A stretch of 64,000 bases of DNA from Szabonella sp046295215 (GCA_046295215.1 JBKBNP010000018.1:11949-75948), one strand, 5' to 3'. Positions 17,407 to 26,864 are shown, counted from the stretch's first letter. Program-made: numbers and translations. Notes: generated by a model not told the origin, from the letters alone.

Positions 17407-17988
17407 ATGCTGCTTCTGATCGATAATTACGACAGTTTCACCTACAATCTCGTGCATTATTTCGGCGAGCTTGGCGCCGATATCCGGGTGGAGCGCAACG
17501 ATGCGCTGGATGTGCAGGCGGCGATGGCCTTGCGCCCTTCGGTCATCGTGTTGTCTCCCGGCCCCTGCGACCCCGATCAGGCGGGCATCTGCCTGCCGCT
17601 GACGCTGGCGGCGGCAGAGGCAGGTATTCCGCTGCTCGGGGTCTGCCTTGGCCATCAGACCATCGGGCAGGCGTTCGGTGGCAAGGTCGTGCGCTGCCAC
17701 GAGATCGTGCATGGCAAGATGGGGGCGATGCACCATGAGGGCAGAGGCGTGTTCGCAGGCCTGCCCTCACCTTTCCTTGCCACGCGCTATCATTCGCTGG
17801 TGGTCGAACGCGACAGCCTGCCCGACTGCCTTGAGGTGACCGCCACGCTGGCCGATGGCACGATCATGGGCCTGCGCCATCGCGAAAAACCCATCGAGGG
17901 CGTGCAGTTCCATCCCGAAAGCATCGCCTCCGAACATGGCCACCAGATCCTGCGCAACTTCCTGACGCTCGGAAAGGTTCCGGCATGA
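17407..17988 (+). CDS. trpG: Anthranilate/aminodeoxychorismate synthase glutaminase subunit
   Basis: 193 aa. Supplies ammonia from glutamine to chorismate-using synthases. Visible: LLLIDNYDSFTYNLVHY at the N-terminus, oxyanion VLSPGPCDP, nucleophile GVCLGHQTIGQAFGG and GVQFHPESIASEHG (His and Glu of the triad). First gene of a trpG-trpD-ung-trpC-moaC-moeA run; trpE is not adjacent. The stop overlaps the trpD start by four bases (ATGA). Confidence 0.95.
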   Translation: MLLLIDNYDSFTYNLVHYFGELGADIRVERNDALDVQAAMALRPSVIVLSPGPCDPDQAGICLPLTLAAAEAGIPLLGVCLGHQTIGQAFGGKVVRCHEIVHGKMGAMHHEGRGVFAGLPSPFLATRYHSLVVERDSLPDCLEVTATLADGTIMGLRHREKPIEGVQFHPESIASEHGHQILRNFLTLGKVPA

Positions 17989-18998
17989 GCGAGGGCCTGA
18001 AACCGCTGATCGGGCTGGCCGCCGACCGCGCCCTGACACGCGCCGAGGCGGAAACCGCCTTCACCGCCCTGTTCGAGGGCGAGGCGACCCCCGCCCAGAT
18101 GGGCGGCTTCCTGATGGCGCTGCGCACGCGGGGCGAAACGGTGGATGAAATCGCGGCTGCCGCCAGCGTCATGCGCGCCAAGTGCAATGCCGTGACGGCA
18201 CCCGCAGGGGCGATGGACATTGTCGGCACCGGGGGGGATGGCAAGGGCACGCTCAACATCTCCACCGCCACGGCCTTCGTGGTGGCGGGGGCAGGCGTTG
18301 TGGTGGCCAAACATGGCAATCGCAACCTCTCGTCGAAATCCGGCGCGGCCGATGCGCTGACCGAATTGGGGCTGAACGTGATGGTCGGCCCGCCGGTCGT
18401 CGAACGCTGCCTTGCCGAGGCGGGCATCGGTTTCATGATGGCCCCCATGCACCACCCGGCCACCCGCCATGTCGCCCCGGTGCGGCTGGAGCTGGGCACG
18501 CGCACGCTGTTCAACGTGCTGGGGCCGCTGACCAATCCGGCCGGGGTGAAGCGGCAATTGTCGGGCGCCTTTTCCGCAGCCCTGATCCGCCCGATGGCCG
18601 AGGTTCTGCTGGCGCTGGGGTCCGAGGCGGCGTGGCTGGTCCATGGGTCGGACGGCACCGACGAGATCACCATTGCCGGAACCACGAAAGTTGCGGCGCT
18701 GGACCAAGGCACGGTGCGGGAATTCGAGATGCATCCCGAGGAGGCGGGCCTGCCGGTCCATCCGTTCGAGGCGATCCTCGGTGGCACGCCTGCCGAAAAT
18801 GCGCGAGCCTTCCGCGCGCTTCTGGATGGCGCACCGGGGGCCTACCGGGATGCGGTGCTGCTCAATTCGGCGGCGGCGCTGGTGGTGGCGGGGCGGACGA
18901 CCGACCTCAGGGAAGGGGTGGCCATGGCGCGGTCCAGCATCGACAGCGGGGCGGCCAAGGCCAAGGTCGCGGCACTGGCGCGGCTGACAAACGCCTGA
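17985..18998 (+). CDS. trpD: Anthranilate phosphoribosyltransferase
   Basis: Second step of tryptophan synthesis, PRPP + anthranilate. 337 aa with the diagnostic PRPP-binding GTGGDGKGTLNISTATAFV, the KHGNRNLSSKSGAADALTELG motif and the MAPMHHPATRHVAPVR anthranilate-site region. Start overlaps trpG by four bases and its TGA overlaps the ung ATG (TGATG), implying translational coupling in both directions. Confidence 0.96.
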   Translation: MSEGLKPLIGLAADRALTRAEAETAFTALFEGEATPAQMGGFLMALRTRGETVDEIAAAASVMRAKCNAVTAPAGAMDIVGTGGDGKGTLNISTATAFVVAGAGVVVAKHGNRNLSSKSGAADALTELGLNVMVGPPVVERCLAEAGIGFMMAPMHHPATRHVAPVRLELGTRTLFNVLGPLTNPAGVKRQLSGAFSAALIRPMAEVLLALGSEAAWLVHGSDGTDEITIAGTTKVAALDQGTVREFEMHPEEAGLPVHPFEAILGGTPAENARAFRALLDGAPGAYRDAVLLNSAAALVVAGRTTDLREGVAMARSSIDSGAAKAKVAALARLTNA

Positions 18999-19642
18999 TG
19001 TGGCCGGACATTCCCGCAACCTGGGCCGCCCTGCCGTTCTTCGCGCAGGACTGGCCCGCCCTGCGCGAGCGCCTTGATGCGGAACAGGGCTGGCAGCCGC
19101 CCCGCGACAGGGTGTTCCGCGCTCTGACCCTGACACCGCGCGACCGGGTGCGCGTGGTGATCCTCGGGCAGGATCCCTATCACACGCCCGGTCGGGCCAC
19201 GGGGCTCGCCTTTTCCTTCCCGCCGGACACGTCCCCCCGCGACAGCCTGCGCAATATCCTGACGGAACTTGAGGCTGATCTGGCCACACCCCGCAACTCG
19301 GGCGCTCTGACCGGATGGGCGGAACAGGGGGTGTTGCTGCTCAATACGGTGCTGACGGTGCCAGCGGGTGCGGCCCATGGCCACAAGCGCCTCGGCTGGG
19401 ACAGGCTGGTGTCGCAGGTGCTTGCGGCGGTCGCAGGAGACGGGCCGCGCGCCTTCGTGCTGTGGGGCGGACCTGCGCAAAAACTCTGCCGGGATCTGCC
19501 GCGCGAGGGGCATCTGTTTGTTGAAACCGCGCATCCCTCACCGCTCTCGGCCTATCGCGGCTTCTTCGGCTCGCGTCCCTTTTCGCGCGTCAATGACTGG
19601 CTGACCGCGCGCGGGGAACGTGCCATCGACTGGGCGCGTTGA
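18998..19642 (+). CDS. ung: Uracil-DNA glycosylase (family 1)
   Basis: 214 aa. Removes uracil from DNA. Catalytic Asp59 sits in the water-activating loop GQDPYH (58-62), the Leu-intercalation/minor-groove loop is HPSPLSAYRGFFG with His179, and LLLNTVLTVPAGAAHGH is the uracil-recognition strand. Start chosen at the TGATG overlap with trpD; the long frame opening upstream to 18182 is a trpD shadow. A DNA-repair gene placed inside a tryptophan operon; 83 bases separate it from trpC. Confidence 0.96.
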   Translation: MWPDIPATWAALPFFAQDWPALRERLDAEQGWQPPRDRVFRALTLTPRDRVRVVILGQDPYHTPGRATGLAFSFPPDTSPRDSLRNILTELEADLATPRNSGALTGWAEQGVLLLNTVLTVPAGAAHGHKRLGWDRLVSQVLAAVAGDGPRAFVLWGGPAQKLCRDLPREGHLFVETAHPSPLSAYRGFFGSRPFSRVNDWLTARGERAIDWAR

Positions 19643-19725
19643 GAAATTCCTATCCCCGCGAAGGGCTGGCCTCGGCCGGAAATTCCTCCTAATCAGGGAC
19701 AAGCACCCCAGAAGGACCAAGTGTC

Positions 19726-20541
19726 ATGGCGACCATTCTCGACCGCATCAAGGCCTACAAGCTCGACGAGGTGGCAGCGCGCAAGGCCGCAACCCCGCTG
19801 GCCGACCTTGAGGATGCCGCGCGCGCCGCCCCTCCCCCGCGTGGCTTTGCCCGGGCGCTGACTGTCGCCGCCCAGAACGGTTACGGGCTGATCGCCGAGA
19901 TCAAGAAGGCCAGCCCCTCCAAAGGCCTGATCCGCGCCGATTTCGACCCGCCCGCGCTGGCCCGCGCCTATGAGGCAGGCGGCGCGACCTGCCTTTCGGT
20001 GCTGACCGATGGTCCGTCCTTTCAGGGGGCCGACGACTTTCTCACGCAGGCACATGCGGCGACGAAACTGCCCTGTCTGCGCAAGGATTTCCTCTATGAC
20101 CCATGGCAGGTGGTGGAATCCCGCGCGCTCCATGCCGATTGCATCCTTATCATCATGGCTTCGGTTTCCGACGCGCAGGCGGCGGAACTGGAAGCGGCGG
20201 CGGTCGGGCTTGGCATGGATGTGTTGATCGAGGTGCATGACCGCGCCGAACTGGACCGCGCCGCGCATCTGAAATCGCCGCTCATCGGGATCAACAACCG
20301 CAACCTGCATTCATTCGAGGTCACCCTTCAGACCACACGCGATCTGGCCCGAATGGTGCCGGAGGACCGGCTCATAATCTCGGAATCGGGGCTCTTCACG
20401 CCCGATGATCTGGCCGATGTCGCCCGCTTCGGCGCGCGCTGTTTCCTGATCGGGGAAAGCCTGATGCGGCAGGAGGATGTGACCGCCGCGACCCGCGCGA
20501 TCCTTGCCGCGCCCAGCATGCCGCCGGGCGGGGGGATGTGA
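19726..20541 (+). CDS. trpC: Indole-3-glycerol phosphate synthase
   Basis: 271 aa TIM-barrel enzyme closing the indole ring. Signatures: IAEIKKASPSKGLIR near the N-terminus, CLRKDFLYDPWQV, IGINNRNLHSFEV and ISESGLFTPDD. Preceded by 83 bases in which AAATTCCT occurs twice (after the ung stop and again at about 19679); AGAAGGACC gives the ribosome site. Stop overlaps the moaC start (TGATG at 20539-20543). Confidence 0.96.
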   Translation: MATILDRIKAYKLDEVAARKAATPLADLEDAARAAPPPRGFARALTVAAQNGYGLIAEIKKASPSKGLIRADFDPPALARAYEAGGATCLSVLTDGPSFQGADDFLTQAHAATKLPCLRKDFLYDPWQVVESRALHADCILIIMASVSDAQAAELEAAAVGLGMDVLIEVHDRAELDRAAHLKSPLIGINNRNLHSFEVTLQTTRDLARMVPEDRLIISESGLFTPDDLADVARFGARCFLIGESLMRQEDVTAATRAILAAPSMPPGGGM

Positions 20542-21035
20542 TGGCCAATCCGCTGACACATTTCGACGCGGGCGGCCATGCGCATATGGTCGATGTCTCC
20601 GACAAGCCGGTGACCGCCCGGCTGGCCGTGGCCGAGGGCTTCGTGCGCATGAGCCCCGAGACGCTGGCGCTGATTGCCGAAGGGCGCGCGAAAAAGGGCG
20701 ACGTGCTGTCGGTCGCGCGGCTGGCGGGCATCATGGGGGCCAAGAAAACCGCCGACCTGATCCCGCTTTGCCATCCCTTGCCGGTCACCAAGGTTGCGGT
20801 GGACCTGCGCGCCGACCCCGACCTGCCGGGGGTGCGGATCGAGGCCACGGTCAAGACCGGGGGCCAGACCGGGGTGGAGATGGAGGCGCTGACCGCCGTT
20901 TCCGTGGCAGCGCTTACCGTCTATGACATGGTCAAGGCGGTGGAGAAATCCATGGAAATCGGCGGGATACGCCTCCTTCTCAAGGAGGGCGGCAAATCGG
21001 GCCGCTATGAGGCATCCACCGGGGGCGCTGCATGA
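20541..21035 (+). CDS. moaC: Cyclic pyranopterin monophosphate synthase MoaC
   Basis: 164 aa. Converts the MoaA product 3',8-cyclo-GTP to cyclic pyranopterin monophosphate in molybdenum-cofactor synthesis. Characteristic segments: HMVDVSDKPVTARLAVAEG, GIMGAKKTADLIPLCHPLP and TGVEMEALTAVSVAALTVYDM(V)K. The ATG at 20541 overlaps the trpC stop; a GTG three bases earlier is also possible. Overlaps moeA by four bases. Confidence 0.96.
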   Translation: MANPLTHFDAGGHAHMVDVSDKPVTARLAVAEGFVRMSPETLALIAEGRAKKGDVLSVARLAGIMGAKKTADLIPLCHPLPVTKVAVDLRADPDLPGVRIEATVKTGGQTGVEMEALTAVSVAALTVYDMVKAVEKSMEIGGIRLLLKEGGKSGRYEASTGGAA

Positions 21036-22213
21036 TCCCGGTCGAGGAGGCGCTTGCAAAGGTCTTTGCCCTCGTCGCCCCGCTGCCGGTCGAGATGCTG
21101 CCCCTGCGCTCTGCCAATGGCCGGATGCTGGCCGCCCCGGTCATGGCGGTGCGCGATCAGCCCCCTTTCGACGCCTCGGCCATGGATGGCTATGCGATTG
21201 CCGACACCCCGCGCCCGGGCCTCTCGCTCCGGGTCATTGGTGCGTCGCAGGCGGGCGCGGGCTATCGCGGCTATGTCGGTCCGGGCGAGGCTGTGCGCAT
21301 CTTCACCGGCGCTCCCCTGCCCGAAGGCGCCAACCGCGTCGTGATCCAGGAAGATGTGACGACGAAGGATGGCAGGATCACCCTCGGGGATCGGCTCGAC
21401 GAGGCCCGGAACATTCGGCCAAGGGGACAGGATTTCCGCGCAGGCGCAGAGGTTGCGCCCCGTATCCTTCGCCCCGCCGATCTTGCGCTGCTCGCCTCGA
21501 TGAATCTGGCCACCGTGCCGGTTCACCGCCGCCCGGTTGTCGCCCTGATCGCCACGGGCGACGAACTCGTGATGCCGGGCGAGATCCCCGACGCGGACCA
21601 GATCATCGCCTCCAACACCTTCGCGCTGGCCGCGATGGTGGAGGAGGCAGGCGGAATCGCCCGGATCCTGCCGATTGCACGCGATACAGAGGCCGATCTG
21701 CGCATGGTGCTGTCCCTCGCGACGGACGCCGACCTGATCGTCACCATCGGCGGGGCCTCGGTGGGCGACCATGACCTTGTGGCGCAGGTGGCCGGGGCGA
21801 TGGGGATGGAGCGCGCCTTCTACAAGATCGCGATGCGCCCCGGCAAACCGCTGATGGCCGGGCGGTTGCAGGGCGTGCCGATGCTGGGCCTGCCGGGCAA
21901 TCCGGTCTCGGCCATTGTCTGCGGACATCTGTTCCTGATCCCGGCGCTGCGGGTGATGCGGGGTCTGCCGGCAGAGGCCCCCGCCCGGCATCGTGCGGTG
22001 CTGGCCACCGATACCGCCCCGACAGGACCGCGCCGCCACTACATGCGGGCAAGGCTGGACCCCCAACCCGGCGCCCTGCCCCGGATCACCCCGTTCGAGC
22101 GGCAGGACAGTTCGCTGCTGGGGGTGCTGGGAGGAGCGGATGCGCTCTTGATCCGGGTCGAGGGCGATGGGCCACAGCTTGCGGGATCCGAGGTCGAATA
22201 CCACCTGATCTAG
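21032..22213 (+). CDS. moeA: Molybdopterin molybdenumtransferase MoeA
   Basis: 393 aa. Inserts molybdenum into adenylylated molybdopterin. Order of features: N-terminal DQPPFDASAMDGYA, barrel domain with FTGAPLPEGANRVVIQED, the MPT-binding MogA-like domain with IATGDELV, TIGGASVGDHD and MRPGKP(L), followed by LPGNPVSA and a C-terminal barrel. ATGA overlap with moaC. Its product is needed by enzymes such as the CoxL-like protein encoded at 29.8-32.1 kb. Confidence 0.96.
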   Translation: MIPVEEALAKVFALVAPLPVEMLPLRSANGRMLAAPVMAVRDQPPFDASAMDGYAIADTPRPGLSLRVIGASQAGAGYRGYVGPGEAVRIFTGAPLPEGANRVVIQEDVTTKDGRITLGDRLDEARNIRPRGQDFRAGAEVAPRILRPADLALLASMNLATVPVHRRPVVALIATGDELVMPGEIPDADQIIASNTFALAAMVEEAGGIARILPIARDTEADLRMVLSLATDADLIVTIGGASVGDHDLVAQVAGAMGMERAFYKIAMRPGKPLMAGRLQGVPMLGLPGNPVSAIVCGHLFLIPALRVMRGLPAEAPARHRAVLATDTAPTGPRRHYMRARLDPQPGALPRITPFERQDSSLLGVLGGADALLIRVEGDGPQLAGSEVEYHLI

Positions 22214-22222
22214 CCAAGGGGC

Positions 22223-22262
22223 TTGACACAAATCGGGAACAGGGGCAGAACAGTATTGGAAC
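22223..22262 (+). promoter_or_regulatory. lexA promoter with three GAAC repeats (double SOS box)
   Basis: TTGACA at 22223-22228 is a good -35. GAAC occurs at 22237-22240, 22248-22251 and 22259-22262, each pair separated by exactly seven bases, making two overlapping GAAC-N7-GAAC operators across the spacer and -10 region. This fits LexA autoregulation. Confidence 0.85.
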
Positions 22263-22305
22263 TGATTACCTGAATCTGGCCTTGTGGCCCTGACGGAGGA
22301 TCGTC

Positions 22306-23007
22306 ATGCTGACCCGCAAGCAAATGGAACTTCTGGATTTCATCCGCACGCGCATGGCGGCGGAAGGCGTGCCGCCTTCGTTTGATGAAATGAAGGATGC
22401 GCTCGACCTCAAGTCGAAATCCGGCATTCACCGGCTTATCACGGCATTGGAGGAACGCGGCTTCATCCGCCGTCTGGCGCATCGCGCCCGGGCCATCGAG
22501 ATCGTCAAGCTGCCCGAGGCGATGGACCGTCCCGGCTTTGCCCCCGGCGGATTCACCCCGCGTGTGATCGAAGGAGACCGCGCAGCCCAGCCGAAAGGCG
22601 CGTTGGTGGTGGAGGCGGTGCATGCCATGGACCTGCCCGTCATGGGCCGGATCGCGGCGGGTGTGCCGATCGAGGCCATTCAGGAGATTTCGCACCATGT
22701 TGCGGTGCCCGGATCCATGCTGTCGGGCAAGGGCCAGCATTACGCGCTGGAAGTGCGGGGCGATTCGATGATCGAGGCCGGAATCAACGACGGTGACATC
22801 GTGGTGATCCGCGAACAGTCCACCGCCGAGAATGGCGACATCGTCGTGGCCCTTGTCGACGATCAGGAAGCGACGCTCAAGCGGTTCAAGCGGCGGGAGA
22901 ACATGATCCTGCTGGAAGCCGCAAACCCGGCCTATGAAACCCGGGTTCTGCCATCGCACAAGGTCAAGGTGCAGGGGCGGCTCGTGGGATTGATCCGGTC
23001 CTACTGA
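22306..23007 (+). CDS. lexA: SOS repressor LexA
   Basis: 233 aa. N-terminal winged helix-turn-helix (about 1-65, PSFDEMKDALDLKSKSGIH), then the S24 self-cleaving domain: cleavage site Ala118-Gly119 (RIAAGVP), nucleophile Ser154 (VRGDSMIEAG) and general-base Lys192 (ATLKRFK). The HTH KSKSGIH is of the alphaproteobacterial type, consistent with recognition of GAAC-N7-GAAC. GGAGG seven bases before the ATG. Own promoter with two overlapping operators; convergent with comEC. Confidence 0.97.
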   Translation: MLTRKQMELLDFIRTRMAAEGVPPSFDEMKDALDLKSKSGIHRLITALEERGFIRRLAHRARAIEIVKLPEAMDRPGFAPGGFTPRVIEGDRAAQPKGALVVEAVHAMDLPVMGRIAAGVPIEAIQEISHHVAVPGSMLSGKGQHYALEVRGDSMIEAGINDGDIVVIREQSTAENGDIVVALVDDQEATLKRFKRRENMILLEAANPAYETRVLPSHKVKVQGRLVGLIRSY

Positions 23008-23047
23008 TCCGGCAGGGCTATTGGATTCTGTCTGACGGAACCGCCGG

Positions 23048-25270
23048 CTAGGGGTGCGGGCGCGCGGGACGATCCGGCTCGCCGTCCTGCGCCACCGGTC
23101 CGGGACCGGCTGTCCCGGGGCCCGGGGGGTCTGATCCGCCCCTGCCTGCCCCTGGTCGTTGCAGGATGACGGTCTTCTGCGCCCGCCCTCCCGTCCAGAG
23201 CCGCGCGCGGTGACGTGCCGGATCGACTCTCAACTTTCCATTCCCCAGATCGGTGACAGAGACCGCCCCGGTTCTGCGCAACAGGCCCGCATCTATATGT
23301 ACGCAAGGCCCCCGGCGCGCGCCCTTCGGCAGAAAACCGGCCAGAATGACCAGATCGGCGGTCGAACACGCTTCCTCGAAGGCCAGAGCCGCGCCCTTTC
23401 CCTTGATCTGCACAGCATTCCAGTCACCGAAAGCAAACCGGCGTTCCACGGAGGCGCCTTCGAACCCGGCGCGTGTTGCAGCCCGGGCCTGATCGCTGGC
23501 ATCCCCGTCATTTTCAAGCCACTGCCGGACGGCAAACCCACCGCCTTTGGGGGCGGAAATGCTGCGTCCCTCGGGCGTCATCAGCCCCACGATCCCGCCA
23601 TCCGAGGAAATCAGCAGCGCCGGTCGCGACGCCATGCTCCAGATCACCAGACCTGCAAGCACCAGTGGCACCCCGGTCAGCGCCTTCGGCCCCCGCCAGA
23701 GGATGAGCCAGAGCATGCCGAGCGAGATCAGGGGCAGCACGATGCCGGAAGGCTGCGGCACTGGGCGAACGGCATGATCGAGCCCCGCCACAAGGCCCGC
23801 GACCCAGAGGATCCAGCGCGTTCCCTGTTCCATGATCCAGAGCGCCGGAGCCTCCAGCCCCAGCGGTGCCAGAACCCCCGCCAGCACCGCCGCTGGCATG
23901 ACCGCCGTGCCCATGACCGGCACCGCCATCAGATTTGCCAGCAAACCATAGTTCGACACCCGGTTGAAATGCGCGGCGGCAACCGGTGCTGTCGCAAGTC
24001 CCGCGAGGAAAGAGGAAAACACCAGCGTAGAAACGGGGCGCAACCAGCCTGGCAACCGTTGGCGACCCGCATTCTCTGGCCCCGCAGACAGTTCCCGCAG
24101 CGCCGTGAACCCGGCAACCAGCGCCACAGTGGCGGCAAAGGACATCTGGAAACCGGGTTCAAGCAGCGCCTCCGGTTGAAGCATCAGCAGGATCACCGCA
24201 GCCAGCGCCACGGACCGGAGCGACAGCGCGCGCCGGTCGAACAACACCGCGCCCAGCATGACCGCAACCATGACATAGGCCCGTTCGGTCGCGACATTTC
24301 CCCCCGACAGCGCCAGATAGACCGCCCCTGCCGCCAGTGCCACGACCGCCGCCACCTTCTTGGCGGGCAGCCGCAGGCCGATGGGGGGGATGAGTGCCAG
24401 CGCAAACCGGACCGAGCCAAAGACGATTCCCGCCAGCAATCCCATATGCAGCCCCGAGATCGCCAGCAGATGCGCAAGGTTGGACCGACGCAGATCTTCC
24501 AGCACGTCCTGCCCGATCCCGGCGCGGTCGCCGGTCAGCAGGGCTGCGGAAAAGGCTCCCGGCTCCCCTCCGATGCGCGCCTCCACCCCGGCGCGGATCT
24601 GCGCGCGCAGCCGGTTGATCCACTGCTCTTTCGGCGCGGGAGGGGACCACAGCAATGCAGGCACCCTTGTATAGCCGACCGCGCCCAAACGGTCGAAAAA
24701 GGCCATGCGCTGAAAATCGAAGGCGCCGGGTTCCACCGGGCCATCTGGCGGGGCGAGATGCGCCGTCAGGATCAGAACCTGCCCCGGTTCGGCCCGCAGA
24801 TGGGACTGATCGCCATGCAGGGCAATGCGAACCCTTGCCGGGGTCCGGTCGGGAGGGCGGTCCGACAGCACCACCCGGTCCAGCGTCACGCGCATCCGGT
24901 CTGCCTGCGACCGGTCGATCATCACGATCCGCCCCTGCACCGGGCCGTAATACCGCCCCTCCAGGATCGGCGCTGCGAGCAGATGCGCCCGCCCCCCCGC
25001 CGCCAGAAACCCGAGCGCTGCGCAAAGCGCGCCAATGGCAAACGGATGCAACGCTTCCCATCTGCCCTGCCGGATGCCGAAACCGGTCAGCACGACCAGC
25101 GCCGCCAGACCATAGTGGAAAGACCCCGGCTCCGTCGGCAGGCTGAACCACAGCCCGATCCCCATTGCCATCAGAACCGGCACGAAGGGAAACAGCCCGC
25201 CCCGCGACGGGCCGGAGGCCGCAAGCCAGCCCGCCAGCCTTCCCTGCCCTGCCGCACCGGGGCCCTGCAC
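23048..25270 (-). CDS. comEC: ComEC/Rec2-family DNA uptake membrane protein
   Basis: 740 aa. Inner-membrane channel for single-stranded DNA import during transformation. N-terminal helices, then the OB-like DUF4131 domain (about 95-205), the Competence domain with the signature LLAISGLHMGLLAG and about seven helices (240-530), and a C-terminal metallo-beta-lactamase-like domain that looks reduced: no full HxHxDH motif is visible. The GTG at 25270 is used; GGGAAA lies upstream. Ends in a Pro/Gly-rich tail. Divergent from gltX with 76 bases between. Rhodobacterales also use ComEC for gene-transfer-agent DNA uptake. Confidence 0.9.
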   Translation of the reverse strand: MQGPGAAGQGRLAGWLAASGPSRGGLFPFVPVLMAMGIGLWFSLPTEPGSFHYGLAALVVLTGFGIRQGRWEALHPFAIGALCAALGFLAAGGRAHLLAAPILEGRYYGPVQGRIVMIDRSQADRMRVTLDRVVLSDRPPDRTPARVRIALHGDQSHLRAEPGQVLILTAHLAPPDGPVEPGAFDFQRMAFFDRLGAVGYTRVPALLWSPPAPKEQWINRLRAQIRAGVEARIGGEPGAFSAALLTGDRAGIGQDVLEDLRRSNLAHLLAISGLHMGLLAGIVFGSVRFALALIPPIGLRLPAKKVAAVVALAAGAVYLALSGGNVATERAYVMVAVMLGAVLFDRRALSLRSVALAAVILLMLQPEALLEPGFQMSFAATVALVAGFTALRELSAGPENAGRQRLPGWLRPVSTLVFSSFLAGLATAPVAAAHFNRVSNYGLLANLMAVPVMGTAVMPAAVLAGVLAPLGLEAPALWIMEQGTRWILWVAGLVAGLDHAVRPVPQPSGIVLPLISLGMLWLILWRGPKALTGVPLVLAGLVIWSMASRPALLISSDGGIVGLMTPEGRSISAPKGGGFAVRQWLENDGDASDQARAATRAGFEGASVERRFAFGDWNAVQIKGKGAALAFEEACSTADLVILAGFLPKGARRGPCVHIDAGLLRRTGAVSVTDLGNGKLRVDPARHRARLWTGGRAQKTVILQRPGAGRGGSDPPGPGTAGPGPVAQDGEPDRPARPHP

Positions 25271-25346
25271 CTTGTTTCCCGCCCTGCGATTGCCTAGACA
25301 AGGCCCGAGCCTACCCGAGCCATGGTTTCCGAAAGGTTAATGCCGC

Positions 25347-26753
25347 ATGTCCTCCGACCGCCCCGTCGTGACCCGAATTGCCCCTTCCCCGACGGGCTAC
25401 ATGCATATCGGCACGGCGCGGACTGCGCTGTTCAACTGGCTCTACGCGCGGGGTCGCGGTGGCAAGTTCCTGCTGCGGATCGAGGATACCGACCGCGAAC
25501 GTTCGACCCCCGAGGCCACGGCGGCGATCCTGCGCGGGATGCGCTGGCTCGGGCTCGACTGGGACGGCGAGGCGGTCAGCCAGTTCGAGCGTCGCGACCG
25601 CCATGCCGAAGTGGCCCATGAGATGCTGGCCCGCGGCGCGGCCTATAAATGCTTTGCCACGCAGGCGGAAATCGAGGCCTTCCGGGCGGCGGCGGAGGCG
25701 GAGAAACGCTCGACGCTCTATCAGAGCCCCTGGCGCGATGCCGACCCTGCCAGCCACCCGGATGCACCCTGTGTGATCCGCATGAAGGCCCCCCGGAGCG
25801 GCGAAACGGTGATCGAGGACCGCGTGCAGGGGCGTGTCACCTTCCGCAACGACCAGCTCGACGACATGGTTGTGTTACGTTCCGATGGCACACCGACCTA
25901 TATGCTGGCCGTGGTGGTGGACGATAACGACATGGGCGTGACCCATGTGATCCGGGGTGACGATCACCTCAACAATGCCGCGCGGCAGCAAATGGTCTAT
26001 GACGCGATGGGCTGGGAAATTCCGGTCTGGGCACATATCCCGCTGATCTTCGGGCCGGATGGCAAGAAATTGTCAAAGCGTCATGGCGCCACGGGCGTCG
26101 AGGAGTATCAGGCGATGGGCTATCCGGCGGCGGGGATGCGCAACTACCTCACGCGGCTCGGCTGGGCGCATGGCAATGAGGAGTTTTTCACCTCCACGCA
26201 GGCGATGGACTGGTTCGATCTGGACGGAATCGGGCGCGCGCCGGCGCGACTTGATTTCAAGAAACTGGAAAATCTCTGTGGGCAGCATATCGCGGCAAGC
26301 GACGATGCTGCACTGCTGCATGAAATTGCGGCGTATCTGGAGGCAGCGGGCCTGCCCGCCTTGACCGATCGACAGTCGGCGCTGCTGGTCAAAGCGCTCT
26401 ACTGTGTCAAGGATCGCGCGAAGATATTTCCGGAACTTATTGAAAAGGCGCATTTCTCCTTGACAGAGCGACCCATTTCGATTGCCCCGGATGCGGCCGA
26501 ATCCCTTGATGCGGTATCCCGTGGTATACTGATGGAATTGACGCCGCGCCTGCAAAGTGCTAGCTGGACCAAGGACGCTCTGGAGCCCATCCTGACCGAA
26601 ACCGCCGCCGCCCATGGCCTTGGTTTCGGCAAGCTGGCCGCCCCCCTGCGTGCCGCCCTCGCCGGCCGTAAAGTGACGCCAAGCGTCTATGACATGATGC
26701 TGGTCATCGGGCAGGAAGAGACGATTGCACGTCTGAACGACGCCGCCGGATAA
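25347..26753 (+). CDS. gltX: Glutamate--tRNA ligase
   Basis: Class I synthetase, 468 aa. HIGH-type motif in PSPTGYMHIGTARTALFN near the N-terminus, KMSKS-type motif as GKKLSKRHGA, and the C-terminal anticodon-binding helical domain ending in IARLNDAAG. Length and motifs fit a single discriminating or non-discriminating GluRS; which one is not decided by sequence. Transcribed in the same direction as gltA, with hairpins between. Confidence 0.96.
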   Translation: MSSDRPVVTRIAPSPTGYMHIGTARTALFNWLYARGRGGKFLLRIEDTDRERSTPEATAAILRGMRWLGLDWDGEAVSQFERRDRHAEVAHEMLARGAAYKCFATQAEIEAFRAAAEAEKRSTLYQSPWRDADPASHPDAPCVIRMKAPRSGETVIEDRVQGRVTFRNDQLDDMVVLRSDGTPTYMLAVVVDDNDMGVTHVIRGDDHLNNAARQQMVYDAMGWEIPVWAHIPLIFGPDGKKLSKRHGATGVEEYQAMGYPAAGMRNYLTRLGWAHGNEEFFTSTQAMDWFDLDGIGRAPARLDFKKLENLCGQHIAASDDAALLHEIAAYLEAAGLPALTDRQSALLVKALYCVKDRAKIFPELIEKAHFSLTERPISIAPDAAESLDAVSRGILMELTPRLQSASWTKDALEPILTETAAAHGLGFGKLAAPLRAALAGRKVTPSVYDMMLVIGQEETIARLNDAAG

Positions 26754-26784
26754 GCGCCCGGTTCCGTTCGGACGCTCTGGAATA

Positions 26785-26815
26785 CCCCCGGTGACGGGGG
26801 GCCTGTGCAGAGGCC
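26785..26815 (+). terminator. Twin hairpin between gltX and gltA
   Basis: CCCCCG-gtga-CGGGGG (26785-26800) is followed at once by GGCCT-gtgcag-AGGCC. No U-run, so it may be attenuating or Rho-assisted rather than a classical intrinsic terminator. Confidence 0.4.
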
Positions 26816-26864
26816 GCGCCACATTGTGCAACGCGGTCGCTTAACCGAAGAGAGGGACCGGACC

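Noticed and set aside
23159..25297. 712-residue plus-strand open frame opposite comEC
   Set aside because: Arg/Gln/Pro/His-rich shadow of the ComEC gene.
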